Origin: Psychrobacillus sp. OK032
GTDB lineage: Bacteria > Bacillota > Bacilli > Bacillales_A > Planococcaceae
Length of the DNA stretch: 64,000 nt
Direction of reading: 5' to 3'
NCBI RefSeq assembly: GCF_900111345.1
Contig: NZ_FOGY01000007.1
Location: forward strand, 1-64,000
Within the stretch, counting starts at the first letter, position 1; each line of letters opens with the position of its first letter. The notes below the pieces were generated by a model. It saw only the letters and a list, made by a program, of their open reading frames with translations. It was not told the DNA's origin and searched no databases. Shown piece by piece: positions 26,600-36,000 of this stretch. Position numbers and translations under genes: made by a program.

Positions 26600-28162
26600 T
26601 TACTCTGTATGGTATTTCCAGTAAATATCCATCCAATTTGTAAACTTCGACCAAGCATCTTCAAAATCAGGTTGTATGCATGAAACTTGTAGTAGTCCTC
26701 TTTCTAACAAATAATCACTTCTATAATGGAGATCGAAGCCAGACATTCGTGCATCTTCTGCTAAATAGGGAAAAGTTTTTTCCTGCCAAGTAAAAATCAT
26801 TGGATAAGGTTCATTAGCTAATAATGGAATTTTATACTTATTAACTTCTGCCTCGATGAACTTCATCCGGTTTTGTAAAAGTGTATACCTTGCACCATTC
26901 TCATACGCTTTCAGTGCATATTCTAAGCATTGAACTAGCTGAGATGACATGGTGAACGGAATCATATGGTTGGCCGTCAAACCAATATCTAAATAAGCAG
27001 GAATTTGATCACTCGTTACTATTTCCGCGTTTGAAAAGACGAATGCTAAACCACTCATTGTTCCAATAGCTTTTCCACTCACTCCGGTAGCTAAGTACAC
27101 ACCATCCATTGAATAGGGTAGCGCACCAAAGGAACTTACACAATCTGCACATAGCAATACATTATGTACCTTACAAATTTTAGCTATCTCATCTAATTGA
27201 TTTAACATACCGGTTGAAGTTTCTCCATGCGTCATGAGTAACCAGCTATAATTACCCGTTGCAAGTTCTCTTTCAATCTCATCCAATTCAAATGAAGTTC
27301 CCCACTCATGAGCTTTTACATTATATGATAGCTTCCATCTGCCGGCTTGCTTCTCCAAACGTTCTCCAAATGCACCATTTGTGAGGATTAGCCCCTTCTC
27401 GCCTAATACATGTAACTGCGCAATCATCGCTTCGTTCGCAAGTGTTCCACTTCCAGCTAATAGATGCACATAGTTTGCTCCACTCATCGTCAAAAGGTTA
27501 TTTTTTACACGCTCGAGCATTACTTTAAACTCATGTGAGCGATGAGATATTGGTTTTTCTAGAAATGCCTGTGAAATTAATCCAGTTTGTTGAACAGGTC
27601 CTGGATAAAACGAATATCTTTTTTGTTTAAATCGAGCAGCAACCGAACGATCAAATCGTTCTCTTGTTAACACCATCGGTACAAAAAGTGCATCTCCTGT
27701 TCCTACTGTCCCTGCAAATGGTTCAAAACCAAGCTGATTATATAATTTTTGTTCTCGAATAGTTCCAGAGATAACTGCTGCTGCGTATCCATTTTCATAC
27801 GCATAATCAGATAATGCACGCGCTAAATAGTAAAATACTCTTCCGTTTCGATGTGCCTTATCAACTGCCATCAGCCTGACCTCGCACAACAGCCCGTTAA
27901 GTGCATCTTCGGGAAGCAAGTTCTCTATCGGTCCGAGCTTCAAATCTAATGAAAAAGGACGGACTGCACGAAACGCAACCATCCCTGCAAGTTCCTGATC
28001 CTTCAGTACTATCACATACACGTTTTCATGATGAAATGGATCTACCCTCATTCCACTTGGATCCGGCTCATGTTGCGGAATTTCTTCTACGAACGTTTGA
28101 TAGTTTAATCTAGCAATCGCTTCAAATTCTTTTTCCGTTCTCGCAATTTTACACCAGTACAT
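26600..28162 (-). CDS. GNAT acyltransferase / class V aminotransferase fusion protein
   Basis: A 520-residue two-domain protein. Residues 1-180 form a GNAT-like acyltransferase domain (LCEVRLMAVDKAHRNGRVFY, then YNQLGFEPF). Residues 190-515 form a fold-I class V aminotransferase: the PLP-binding aspartate is in LLCADCVSSFG and the Schiff-base lysine in VSGKAIGTMSG, so both look active. It is the last gene of an ABC exporter operon (23 bp after a permease). The product is unknown; a modified amino acid that is exported is a reasonable guess. ATG at 28162 follows GGGGTG. Only a weak 8-bp hairpin (26504-26535) follows. Confidence 0.87.
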   Translation of the reverse strand: MYWCKIARTEKEFEAIARLNYQTFVEEIPQHEPDPSGMRVDPFHHENVYVIVLKDQELAGMVAFRAVRPFSLDLKLGPIENLLPEDALNGLLCEVRLMAVDKAHRNGRVFYYLARALSDYAYENGYAAAVISGTIREQKLYNQLGFEPFAGTVGTGDALFVPMVLTRERFDRSVAARFKQKRYSFYPGPVQQTGLISQAFLEKPISHRSHEFKVMLERVKNNLLTMSGANYVHLLAGSGTLANEAMIAQLHVLGEKGLILTNGAFGERLEKQAGRWKLSYNVKAHEWGTSFELDEIERELATGNYSWLLMTHGETSTGMLNQLDEIAKICKVHNVLLCADCVSSFGALPYSMDGVYLATGVSGKAIGTMSGLAFVFSNAEIVTSDQIPAYLDIGLTANHMIPFTMSSQLVQCLEYALKAYENGARYTLLQNRMKFIEAEVNKYKIPLLANEPYPMIFTWQEKTFPYLAEDARMSGFDLHYRSDYLLERGLLQVSCIQPDFEDAWSKFTNWMDIYWKYHTE

Positions 28163-28185
28163 CCCAAACACCCCTATCTACTCAC

Positions 28186-29295
28186 CTACTCACTAGAATG
28201 GTATCGTGCTGTTCTTTTTTCTAGTAAAGTAATACCAATTACTATTAGCAATGCAGCTAATAGTATCATCATACTTATATACGTACCAACTCCAACTAAA
28301 GTTTCCCCATAAATAGTAACTCTTTTTAAAGCTTCCATCCCGTAATAAATGGGTGATAGCCATTTCATCGCGAGCAAGCCATCTGATTGTACAATTTCTA
28401 AAGGCCAGTAGGCTCCGCCAATCATCGCAAAAGCTACAGCAAGTAAGGAAATAATAACACTACTCTGACTAACAGTTTTCACAAGTGAGATGATAAACAA
28501 GGAGAAAGCCATTACGAGTAATACATAAAAACTAGAAATTACGACTACTTTCCAAAATCCACCGTACATATTCGTACCGATGATAAATCGAAACAAGAAA
28601 ATGACTAATAGCATTTGAACAAGTCCAATAAGATAACTAAAAGATAAATGACCGAAATACAATTGGAATCTACTTATAGATGCAAGCTTCAAACGATTCC
28701 ATATTCCTGTACGTTTATCTTCTAAAATAAATTGTACGTTGATAGAAATTGTATAAAAGACAAAATAGAGCATGAATCCAAAAAGACTTTGAAGTGCTCC
28801 GTCATATCTGAAAACTTGCGACTCATCCATTGAATCCTTCTTTAATAGAAAAGATGGCTCTTCTAATATACCTTTTTCTACTTCCTCCCACTTACTTTCC
28901 CCGGCAACAGCAACTACTTGGTCGTGAAAAGCAAGATCGTTATACATTGTTTCTACTGCGAGAGACAGCATTCTTACGACGTCCGATTCCGTATCTGACA
29001 GAACAGAATACGTTTTTTCATGAAGCAGTAGTCCTATTTTGTCCCTCTTTTCCTTTATTATTTTCTGTAATTCATTTTCTGTTAAAACCGTTACTGTATA
29101 GTCATCCTCATTTTGCAGCCTTTCCAGAACCTCATTACTCATGGTCGTATTATCCGTTGCTACGAGTAAAGTTAAACTACTACCAACACCACCGCTTAGT
29201 ATATACGCAAAAATAACAGTCATAACCGTCATCGAAATAAGAACGAGAGGCTTTCGTTTCAAATTTTGAAGTCTTGCCAGCCATATTCCCTTCAT
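28186..29295 (-). CDS. ABC-2 type transporter permease
   Basis: A 369-residue ABC-2 permease with one N-terminal helix, a large extracellular domain (about residues 45-190) and five helices at the C-terminal end. The ATG at 29295 overlaps the stop of the preceding permease (ATGA) and follows GAGGGGTG; the 29 codons upstream in the frame lie inside the neighbouring gene. It forms a heteromeric exporter with the next two genes. Confidence 0.9.
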   Translation of the reverse strand: MKGIWLARLQNLKRKPLVLISMTVMTVIFAYILSGGVGSSLTLLVATDNTTMSNEVLERLQNEDDYTVTVLTENELQKIIKEKRDKIGLLLHEKTYSVLSDTESDVVRMLSLAVETMYNDLAFHDQVVAVAGESKWEEVEKGILEEPSFLLKKDSMDESQVFRYDGALQSLFGFMLYFVFYTISINVQFILEDKRTGIWNRLKLASISRFQLYFGHLSFSYLIGLVQMLLVIFLFRFIIGTNMYGGFWKVVVISSFYVLLVMAFSLFIISLVKTVSQSSVIISLLAVAFAMIGGAYWPLEIVQSDGLLAMKWLSPIYYGMEALKRVTIYGETLVGVGTYISMMILLAALLIVIGITLLEKRTARYHSSE

Positions 29296-30566
29296 GACGT
29301 CACCCCTCTTTTCGGAAATAAAACAATAGATAGAAATATACAAAGAACAAACCATCCATACAATGGGAACATATATGACCAAATGCCCCCTAGTTGCTGA
29401 CCTTTTTGAATCGTCAAAATTGCGGTCATGGTTGCTCCATTTGGCGTGAAATTTCCTATAGTCGCAAGTAGACTAGAGACATCCCCGATATTGAAAAAAG
29501 AACCTCCTAGAAATGCGAATATAGAAACTACTAAACCACTAAATATATTTGCAACTCCATCTGATTTCGTTCGAAGTTGTAATGTTGTGAGTAAAGCGGA
29601 AAGTCCTCCAACAAATAAACTATAGCTTAAGACGATTACAGTCATTCCCTCTAAACCAATCCAGTCAATTCCTAACACAAATTTACCGAAGAGTAAGATT
29701 ATGACTTGCTGCATTAGCGCAACGATCATTCCCGTAATAAAAATAGAAAAAGCATATAATGTAGCTGACACACCAGCTAAAATAATTCGATTATATACTT
29801 TCCACTGCACTTCCTGTAATGCGAAGCCAGACAAAAACGTCGGAATATAAAGAGCAAACATCACCAGCATTCCAATCGTGTAATAAATGGACGCAGGAAT
29901 CTTTCGCTCTCTTTCTTGTAACACCTGTTCTATTCTTTCTATTGTTTGCCCATTTTGCATTATTTCATCAGGTGAAATTCCTACTTTCGTTAAAGCTAGC
30001 GATTTTGTAAAACCAGTCTGCCACTCGTGAAGCACAGATTGAATAATCGAAGCACGTATTCCATTCTCTTGGCTTAATAATAAGTCCATATCAGGTGTTT
30101 CATGTTCATCAAAATAAGCTGATTTTATATAATTTAAACGAAAGTTAGTAGGGATCACTAAAATACCATCAATTTCTTTGTCTTTTCGGATGTTATCTAG
30201 TTCTGCAGGTTGTCGCTTTTCTAGCGCGATATACTTATTTATATCTTCCGAGTTCAAAATAGATCCTTCTAAAATACGAATAGGATCATTGCTTTCAAAA
30301 GTTTGAATTAAAGCCTCCAAAGCAGGTCCTCTAACTTTCTGCTCTTCCAAGAACTTCACGATAGATGCCTCTTCTTGTTCCCAGTTTGACTCATCTATTA
30401 GGACTAGTCTTGCTTGGATAGCTGTTTGCTCATCACTATTCATTACGCTAGCAAGGGCAGTAGAAAGAATAGTAATGAGTACAACAGGCATTACTAGTAA
30501 AATGATAAGAGGTTGTTTGTTACGCAATAGCATTTTCATCTGTTTTCCAATTAAACTTAATAGCAT
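29292..30566 (-). CDS. ABC-2 type transporter permease
   Basis: A 424-residue ABC-2 permease with the same layout as its partner: one N-terminal helix (IILLVMPVVLITILSTALAS), an extracellular domain of about 200 residues, and about six helices from residue 230. The family exports drugs, lipids or peptides. It starts 12 bp after the ATPase gene with GGAGG before the ATG and overlaps the next permease by 4 bp. Confidence 0.9.
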   Translation of the reverse strand: MLLSLIGKQMKMLLRNKQPLIILLVMPVVLITILSTALASVMNSDEQTAIQARLVLIDESNWEQEEASIVKFLEEQKVRGPALEALIQTFESNDPIRILEGSILNSEDINKYIALEKRQPAELDNIRKDKEIDGILVIPTNFRLNYIKSAYFDEHETPDMDLLLSQENGIRASIIQSVLHEWQTGFTKSLALTKVGISPDEIMQNGQTIERIEQVLQERERKIPASIYYTIGMLVMFALYIPTFLSGFALQEVQWKVYNRIILAGVSATLYAFSIFITGMIVALMQQVIILLFGKFVLGIDWIGLEGMTVIVLSYSLFVGGLSALLTTLQLRTKSDGVANIFSGLVVSIFAFLGGSFFNIGDVSSLLATIGNFTPNGATMTAILTIQKGQQLGGIWSYMFPLYGWFVLCIFLSIVLFPKRGVTS

Positions 30567-30578
30567 TACAGATCCTCC

Positions 30579-31508
30579 CTAATCTCTCAAAGCTCTGCCT
30601 GTTAAATGTAAAAATACATCTTCCAGTGAAGGAATTTTCACAATTGCAGAAGTTATGGTCACAGTATTCTCCGCAGCAATTGCAAAAATAGTCGCTAACG
30701 GTTCTTCATTTTTAGGCACACTAATCAACAGTACCTCGTCTTCTTTTCGAACATTAGCAGCTGGCAGTTGCTTTTTTAATGCCTCTTCGAATTGGGGATT
30801 GAGTAGATGTGCTTTTAATTCAATTGTTTGATTGTCCGAAACGAGCAATTTTAGTTGTTCTTTTGTTCCATATGCAATGATTTCTCCTTGGTCCATTATG
30901 TAAATCTTGTCACAGAGAAGCTCTACTTCTTCCATGTAATGACTTGTGTATAGTAATGTCATGCCCTCTTCCACAAGCTGTTTTACGGTATCTAAAATAT
31001 ACGCTCTCGATTGAGGGTCAATCCCAACTGTTGGTTCATCCATGATTAATATAGATGGTTTATGTAAAAGAGCAGCTCCGATATTTAAACGACGCTTCAT
31101 GCCACCCGAAAAGGTTTTAACTATATCATTTTTGCGATCAGACAATCCTATTTTTTGCAAAGTTTCTTCCGTACGTTTTGCGAGTAATTGTCCTTTCAAT
31201 CCATAAATCCGCCCAAAGAAGTGCAAGTTTTCTTTTGCAGAGAGCTCTGGATATAATGCTATTTCTTGTGGCACGACACCGAGCGTTTTACGGAGTGCTT
31301 CTGGATTTTTATTGATTGATACGTTATTCCATAACACCTCTCCGCTAGTCGGCATTACTAATGAAGAAAGCATCGAAATGGTTGTCGACTTACCAGCTCC
31401 GTTTGGACCAAGTAATCCAACAGATTCTCCTGCTTCCAATTGCATATTCACTTGACGTACTACCTCTTTTGTTTTGAATTTCTTATGAAGATCAACTGCT
31501 TGTAGCAT
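30579..31508 (-). CDS. ABC transporter ATP-binding protein (DrrA/CcmA type)
   Basis: A 309-residue ATPase. Walker A is GPNGAGKSTT, the signature FSGGMKRRL, Walker B ILIMDEPT, followed by the family motif VGIDPQSR and TLLYTSHYMEEVE. The C-terminal extension of about 90 residues is typical of DrrA-like exporters. AAGGAG precedes the ATG. It opens a four-gene unit with two permeases and the acyltransferase-aminotransferase fusion. Confidence 0.93.
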   Translation of the reverse strand: MLQAVDLHKKFKTKEVVRQVNMQLEAGESVGLLGPNGAGKSTTISMLSSLVMPTSGEVLWNNVSINKNPEALRKTLGVVPQEIALYPELSAKENLHFFGRIYGLKGQLLAKRTEETLQKIGLSDRKNDIVKTFSGGMKRRLNIGAALLHKPSILIMDEPTVGIDPQSRAYILDTVKQLVEEGMTLLYTSHYMEEVELLCDKIYIMDQGEIIAYGTKEQLKLLVSDNQTIELKAHLLNPQFEEALKKQLPAANVRKEDEVLLISVPKNEEPLATIFAIAAENTVTITSAIVKIPSLEDVFLHLTGRALRD

Positions 31509-31680
31509 TTATCCAACTCCTTGTTATACATATTTAGTTAAATTATAACAAACTATTTTCACAATATTTGAAATTCTATCCGTTAAATTTATGTAAAGTA
31601 TAGTGAAATTATTTAGGATTGACATAACTAAAATATAATTGACTTTGAAATGTATCTTGTAATTCGAAAACTCCCACAGT

Positions 31681-32322
31681 GCAGTATAGAGATACTGTGT
31701 CGTAAGAAAGTTACCGTAGGATTTCCGCTGCAGGGCGGACGCTTTCCGCCGGGTGAGCGATAAGCCATCGCCGACGCTTACGCGTTCGCCTGCGATGTCT
31801 TATCTGTCTCACTCATCCGGCAGGAGTCGCCGCCCTTCCGCTCCAATCCAAAAGAAATTGCAAGCTAATCAGCACCACTGTTACAAATGAAATCCAATAA
31901 ATGGATAAAAAAGACATAACAAGCTACGAACACGACAAACTTCCTCATAGTAAGACCTTACTTGTGATGGGATAGCATATTCTAATTTCATTTAATAAAT
32001 ATTGGGAAGTAAACCTGATCAATTAAATCTATGATAGCTGCAGACACCAAATTAGCAAGCAATTCCTATTGATTGTAGCGGAAGGCGGCGACTCCAGTGG
32101 GAATAGCAGATGTTTTTTTGCACCGGAAGCGAAGCGACAGGTGCATGAGCTGAAGACCCCGCAGGAGCGAACAAAGGAACAAAGGCTAAGAACGCCACCT
32201 CGTGTGGCAACGCCTTCGTGACCAACATCCTGTTGGCCTGAGGAGGTTGAAGCCATGCCCGTGGAAATCATAGTGGTCGCTTTGTAAATCTCCATTAGTG
32301 CGCGGTATCTCTATAATGCGCA
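31681..32322. repeat. MITE-like element copy A3 (about 640 bp)
   Basis: This occupies the 972-bp gap 31509-32480 between the ABC operon and tcyP. The left end has TATAGAGATACTGTG (31685 on); the right end has the inverted form (GCGGTATCTCTATAATGCGC, near 32301-32322). Inside are GC-rich modules at both ends and an AT-rich middle (31860-32060). The right module 32065-32230 is nearly identical to 21700-21870 of A2. No credible gene is present; flanks 31509-31680 and 32323-32440 show nothing else I can name. Confidence 0.87.
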
Positions 32323-32440
32323 TGAGGTGACTTTAAGTAAGTCATCTACAGGAGGATGCTTAGCTCAAACAAATAGAATTTTTTTATTGTTACGATAAAG
32401 TTATCCATATGCTATAGATTTAATAATTTCATACAACACG

Positions 32441-32470
32441 AAAAAGCCGCCCTCGAAAGGACGGCTTTTT
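32441..32470 (-). terminator. Terminator of tcyP
   Basis: On the minus strand AAAAAGCCGTCCT pairs with AGGGCGGCTTTTT around TTCG, 11 bases after the stop. Confidence 0.93.
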
Positions 32471-32480
32471 GTATTTCTAG

Positions 32481-33872
32481 TTATGCTTCTACTGTTTGTG
32501 AATCTAATGGTGCATTGTATACATCTTTATCTAACTCACCTGTGATTTTTGCAGTAGTAACACCCGCTGCCATTGATCCACTTACGTTTACAGCTGTACG
32601 TCCCATATCAATTAATGGTTCTACTGAAACTAGTAAACCAGCTAAAGCAACTGGTAGATTTAAAGCAGAAAGTACTAGAATTGCAGCAAATGTTGCTCCG
32701 CCTCCTACTCCAGCCACACCAAACGAACTAATCGCAACAACTGCTACGACTGTTAAGATGAACATCGGATCTAGTGGATTAATCCCTTGAGATGGTGCGA
32801 TCATGAATGCAAGCATTGCTGGGTATACACCCGCACACCCATTTTGTCCAATAGACAAACCAAATGATCCGGAGAAGTTAGCAATTCCTTCCGATACACC
32901 TAATTTGTTTGTTTGCGTATTAATATTAATAGGTAATGTTCCTGCGCTTGAACGTGAAGTAAATGCAAAAAGTAATGGCTCTGCTGCTTTTTTCAAATAA
33001 GTTATTGGATTTAGTCCCGATAACAGAATGATTAGTAAGTGCATTCCAAATACTACTGCAAGTGCTACGTAGGAAGCTACAACGAACTTTCCTAAGTTAA
33101 AGATCGCTCCAAAATCAGAGGTTGCTACTGTTCTAGCCATAATTGCTAAAATACCATAAGGAGTTAAACGTAAGACAATTTTCACTACACTCATGACAAG
33201 TGCATACACTGCATCAATACCTTTTTTAATAATAGTTGCATTATCTTTGTCTCTTCGCGAAACCCCTAAATAGGCAAATCCTAAAAATGCTGCAAAAATA
33301 ACCACTGCGATAGTCGATGTAGAACGTGCTCCTGTGAAATCTAAAAATGGATTTGCAGGAAGTAAATCTAATATTTGTTGAGGAAGAGCTTTGTCTGCAA
33401 CTTCTGCAGAACGCCCTTCGTAATATTCAGCACGTGCCGATTCTGCATCTCCTTGCACAATCTGATCAGCATTTAAATCAAATATTGCCGCTGCCCCCAT
33501 ACCTACAACTGCGGCTACTGCTGTCGTACCGATCAGGAAGCTTAAAATTATTGCTGCCATTTTTCCAAAGTTTTTACCAATTGTAATTTTCGTAAAAGCA
33601 CCTAAAATTGAAATAAATACTAATGGCATTACAATCATTTGAAGAAGCTTCACATAACCGGATCCAATTAGGTTATACCATTGTACTGAATCGGCTAATA
33701 CTTCTGAAGTTGCTCCGTAAATAAAGTTAAGTGCTAATCCTAGTGCGATCCCTAGCCCTAACGCTGTAAATACTCTTTTTGAAAAAGAAACATGTTTCTT
33801 TTGCATTATGATTAAAATCCCAACGAATATTAACAATGCTACTACGTTGAGAATAATAAATAATAAATCCAT
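32481..33872 (-). CDS. tcyP: L-cystine uptake symporter TcyP
   Basis: A 463-residue dicarboxylate/amino acid:cation symporter, the same length as B. subtilis TcyP. It has about eight transmembrane helices, the serine-rich hairpin FTSRSSAGTLPININTQ and the family segment GSFGLSIGQNGCAGVYPAML. It should import L-cystine for sulfur supply. GGGAGG precedes the ATG; a TTGACC/TATTAT promoter is at 33903-33931. Confidence 0.93.
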   Translation of the reverse strand: MDLLFIILNVVALLIFVGILIIMQKKHVSFSKRVFTALGLGIALGLALNFIYGATSEVLADSVQWYNLIGSGYVKLLQMIVMPLVFISILGAFTKITIGKNFGKMAAIILSFLIGTTAVAAVVGMGAAAIFDLNADQIVQGDAESARAEYYEGRSAEVADKALPQQILDLLPANPFLDFTGARSTSTIAVVIFAAFLGFAYLGVSRRDKDNATIIKKGIDAVYALVMSVVKIVLRLTPYGILAIMARTVATSDFGAIFNLGKFVVASYVALAVVFGMHLLIILLSGLNPITYLKKAAEPLLFAFTSRSSAGTLPININTQTNKLGVSEGIANFSGSFGLSIGQNGCAGVYPAMLAFMIAPSQGINPLDPMFILTVVAVVAISSFGVAGVGGGATFAAILVLSALNLPVALAGLLVSVEPLIDMGRTAVNVSGSMAAGVTTAKITGELDKDVYNAPLDSQTVEA

Positions 33873-33902
33873 CTAAAATACCTCCCTATTAACTCTTAAC
33901 AT

Positions 33903-33931
33903 ATAATAATTCTTTTATTCCTATCGGTCAA
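33903..33931 (-). promoter_or_regulatory. SigA promoter of tcyP
   Basis: On the minus strand TTGACC (33931-33926) and TATTAT (33908-33903) are 17 bp apart. The spacer contains CCGATAGGAATAA, which faintly resembles the sites of the cysteine regulator CymR; this last point is weak. Confidence 0.72.
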
Positions 33932-33978
33932 GTGGGTTTTTAAAATTAACTCAACTCCTACCTATATCACAGATTTCG

Positions 33979-34344
33979 AAGCTCGTCGCAAAAGTACATG
34001 CTCCTGCGCAAAGCTCATCGCAAAAGTACATGCTCCTGCGCAAAGCTCGTCGCAAAAGTACATGCTCCTGCGCGAAGCTCATCGCAAAAGTACATGCTCC
34101 TGCGCAAAGCTCGCCGCAAAAGTACATACTCCTGCGCGAAGCTCGTCGCAAAAGTACATGCTCCTGCGCAAAGCTCATCGCAAAAGTACATGCTCCTGCG
34201 CAAAGCTCGCCGCAAAAGTACATACTCCTGCGCGAAGCTCGTCGCAAAAGTACATGCTCCTGCGAGAAGCTCGTCGCAAAAGCACATGCTCCTGCGCGAA
34301 GCTCGTCGCAAAAGTACATGCTCCTGCGCGAAGCTCGTCGCAAA
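33979..34344. repeat. Tandem array of eleven 32-bp units plus a partial unit
   Basis: Each unit begins AAGCTCGTCGCAAAAG and ends CTCCTGCGCA/G; units start at 33979 and every 32 bp to 34331. Variation is limited to a few positions (GTC/ATC/GCC at 6-8, ACATG/ACATA, final A/G). Units 4-6 recur as units 7-9, giving a 96-bp higher-order step. There are no unique spacers, so it is not a CRISPR. It lies between tcyP and cls with a related tail (34345-34400). Confidence 0.96.
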
Positions 34345-34508
34345 AAATCTTTTGTCGCAACGACTGCATGATCTACATCCTGTAGGCCTTTAGCGCAATT
34401 CAAAATCGGGACGCAATTACACTGGAGCGTATTTGATTTTTGCTTTTCTTCTTTCTTTTCGTTAAATCAGCTATACTGAAGATAAACTTCACTTTAGGGG
34501 GTGTTATT

Positions 34509-35963
34509 ATGGCAGCAAGTGTTTATAGCCTACTCGTTTTCGGCATTCTTATCTTAAATATTTTCCTTGCTATTGCATTAATATTTTTGGAGCGACGAGA
34601 CGCTTCATCTACATGGGCTTGGATTATGATTCTGTTTTTTATTCCTATCGTAGGATTCGGTATTTATTTATTATTTGGAAGAAAGTTACGTAAAAAGCAT
34701 TTGTTTCGATGGGAAGGAAAAAACAAAATCGGGATTGATAAGCTGATCGAATTCCAAATGGAAGCCATAGAAGATGATTCTTTCGATTTCCGCCTAGATG
34801 ATGCTAGCCTCTATAAAGAGCTTATTATTATGCATTTGCACAATAACCACGCAGTTTTAACACAAGACAACGATGTTGAAATCTTCACAGATGGTCGTAA
34901 AAAATTCGATGCTCTTTTACATGACTTAGAAAATGCAAAAGATCATATTCATATTCAATATTATATTTTTCGTTTAGACAACCTTGGGCAGAGGATTTAT
35001 CAAGTACTTTTAGCAAAAGCAAAACAAGGGGTAAAAGTTCGAATATTATACGACGATACGGGATCCCGTTCTTTAAGGAAAAGGCATTTTAAAGAATTAA
35101 TTGATTTGGGTGGAAGAGTAGAAGCTTTCTTTCCAGCCATTTTACCTCTTATTAATCCGCGTATGAATTACCGTAATCACCGAAAAATTGTCGTAATTGA
35201 CGGACGTATCGGCTATATCGGTGGATTTAATGTGGGAGATGAATATTTGGGATTAAACAAAAAGTTTGGATATTGGCGAGATACACATTTACGTATTGAA
35301 GGAAGTTCCGTCCATCCGCTCCAAACACGTTTTATACTCGATTGGAACCAGGCTTCTGCAGAACATGATATTGAGTACTCCGATATTTTTTTCCCGGCTA
35401 TCCCCTTGAAAGGTTCTGTCGGTTTACAAATCGTTTCAAGCGGTCCAGACTCTGAATGGGAACAAATTAAAAATGGATACTTAAAGTTAATCATGATGGC
35501 TAAAAAGTATATCTATATACAAACTCCGTACTTTATCCCAGATGCTAGTTTTATGGATACATTACGTATTGCCTGTTTATCGGGAATTGATGTGCGCATT
35601 ATGATTCCAAACAAACCAGACCATATTTTTGTTTATTGGGCAACTTACTCTTATGTTGGGGAACTTATAAAAGCTGGGGCGAAAATATATATTTACGAAA
35701 ATGGATTTTTGCATACAAAAATGATTGTGATCGATGACGAAGCCTCTACTGTAGGAACCGCTAATATTGATGTACGTAGTTTCAAGTTGAATTTCGAAGT
35801 AAATGCATTTATTTATGATCGAGAAACTTCGCATAAATTAGCTGAAATTTTTGAAGAGGATATGAAAGTATCGACCGAGATGACGTGGGAGATTTACGAA
35901 GAACGAACTAGAATGATTAAATTTAAAGAATCACTGGCTCGACTACTATCCCCAATTCTATAA
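34509..35963 (+). CDS. cls: Cardiolipin synthase
   Basis: A 484-residue phospholipase D family enzyme that condenses two phosphatidylglycerols to cardiolipin. It has two N-terminal transmembrane helices (residues 1-60) and two HKD motifs: NHRKIVVIDGRIGYIGG and LHTKMIVIDDEASTVGTAN. The ATG at 34509 follows AGGGGGTG; 23 upstream codons in frame were excluded. The gene ends in a terminator shared with the convergent carboxypeptidase gene. Confidence 0.95.
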   Translation: MAASVYSLLVFGILILNIFLAIALIFLERRDASSTWAWIMILFFIPIVGFGIYLLFGRKLRKKHLFRWEGKNKIGIDKLIEFQMEAIEDDSFDFRLDDASLYKELIIMHLHNNHAVLTQDNDVEIFTDGRKKFDALLHDLENAKDHIHIQYYIFRLDNLGQRIYQVLLAKAKQGVKVRILYDDTGSRSLRKRHFKELIDLGGRVEAFFPAILPLINPRMNYRNHRKIVVIDGRIGYIGGFNVGDEYLGLNKKFGYWRDTHLRIEGSSVHPLQTRFILDWNQASAEHDIEYSDIFFPAIPLKGSVGLQIVSSGPDSEWEQIKNGYLKLIMMAKKYIYIQTPYFIPDASFMDTLRIACLSGIDVRIMIPNKPDHIFVYWATYSYVGELIKAGAKIYIYENGFLHTKMIVIDDEASTVGTANIDVRSFKLNFEVNAFIYDRETSHKLAEIFEEDMKVSTEMTWEIYEERTRMIKFKESLARLLSPIL

Positions 35964-36000
35964 AAAAGAGGTTTCCATAAGTCGGAAACCTCTTTTCTTT
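35962..36000. terminator. Bidirectional terminator between cls and vanY-like gene
   Basis: AAAAGAGGTTTCC pairs with GGAAACCTCTTTT around a 7-nt loop, with A and T runs on either side. Confidence 0.9.

Noticed and set aside
33979-34344. CRISPR array
   Set aside because: Units are contiguous with no unique spacers, and no cas genes are in the window.
33951-34403. Overlapping open frames on both strands across the 32-bp array, encoding Cys/Ser-rich repeats
   Set aside because: Frames are open only because the 32-bp unit has no stop codons; there are no ribosome sites and the same protein motif appears in shifted frames. Treated as noncoding tandem repeat.
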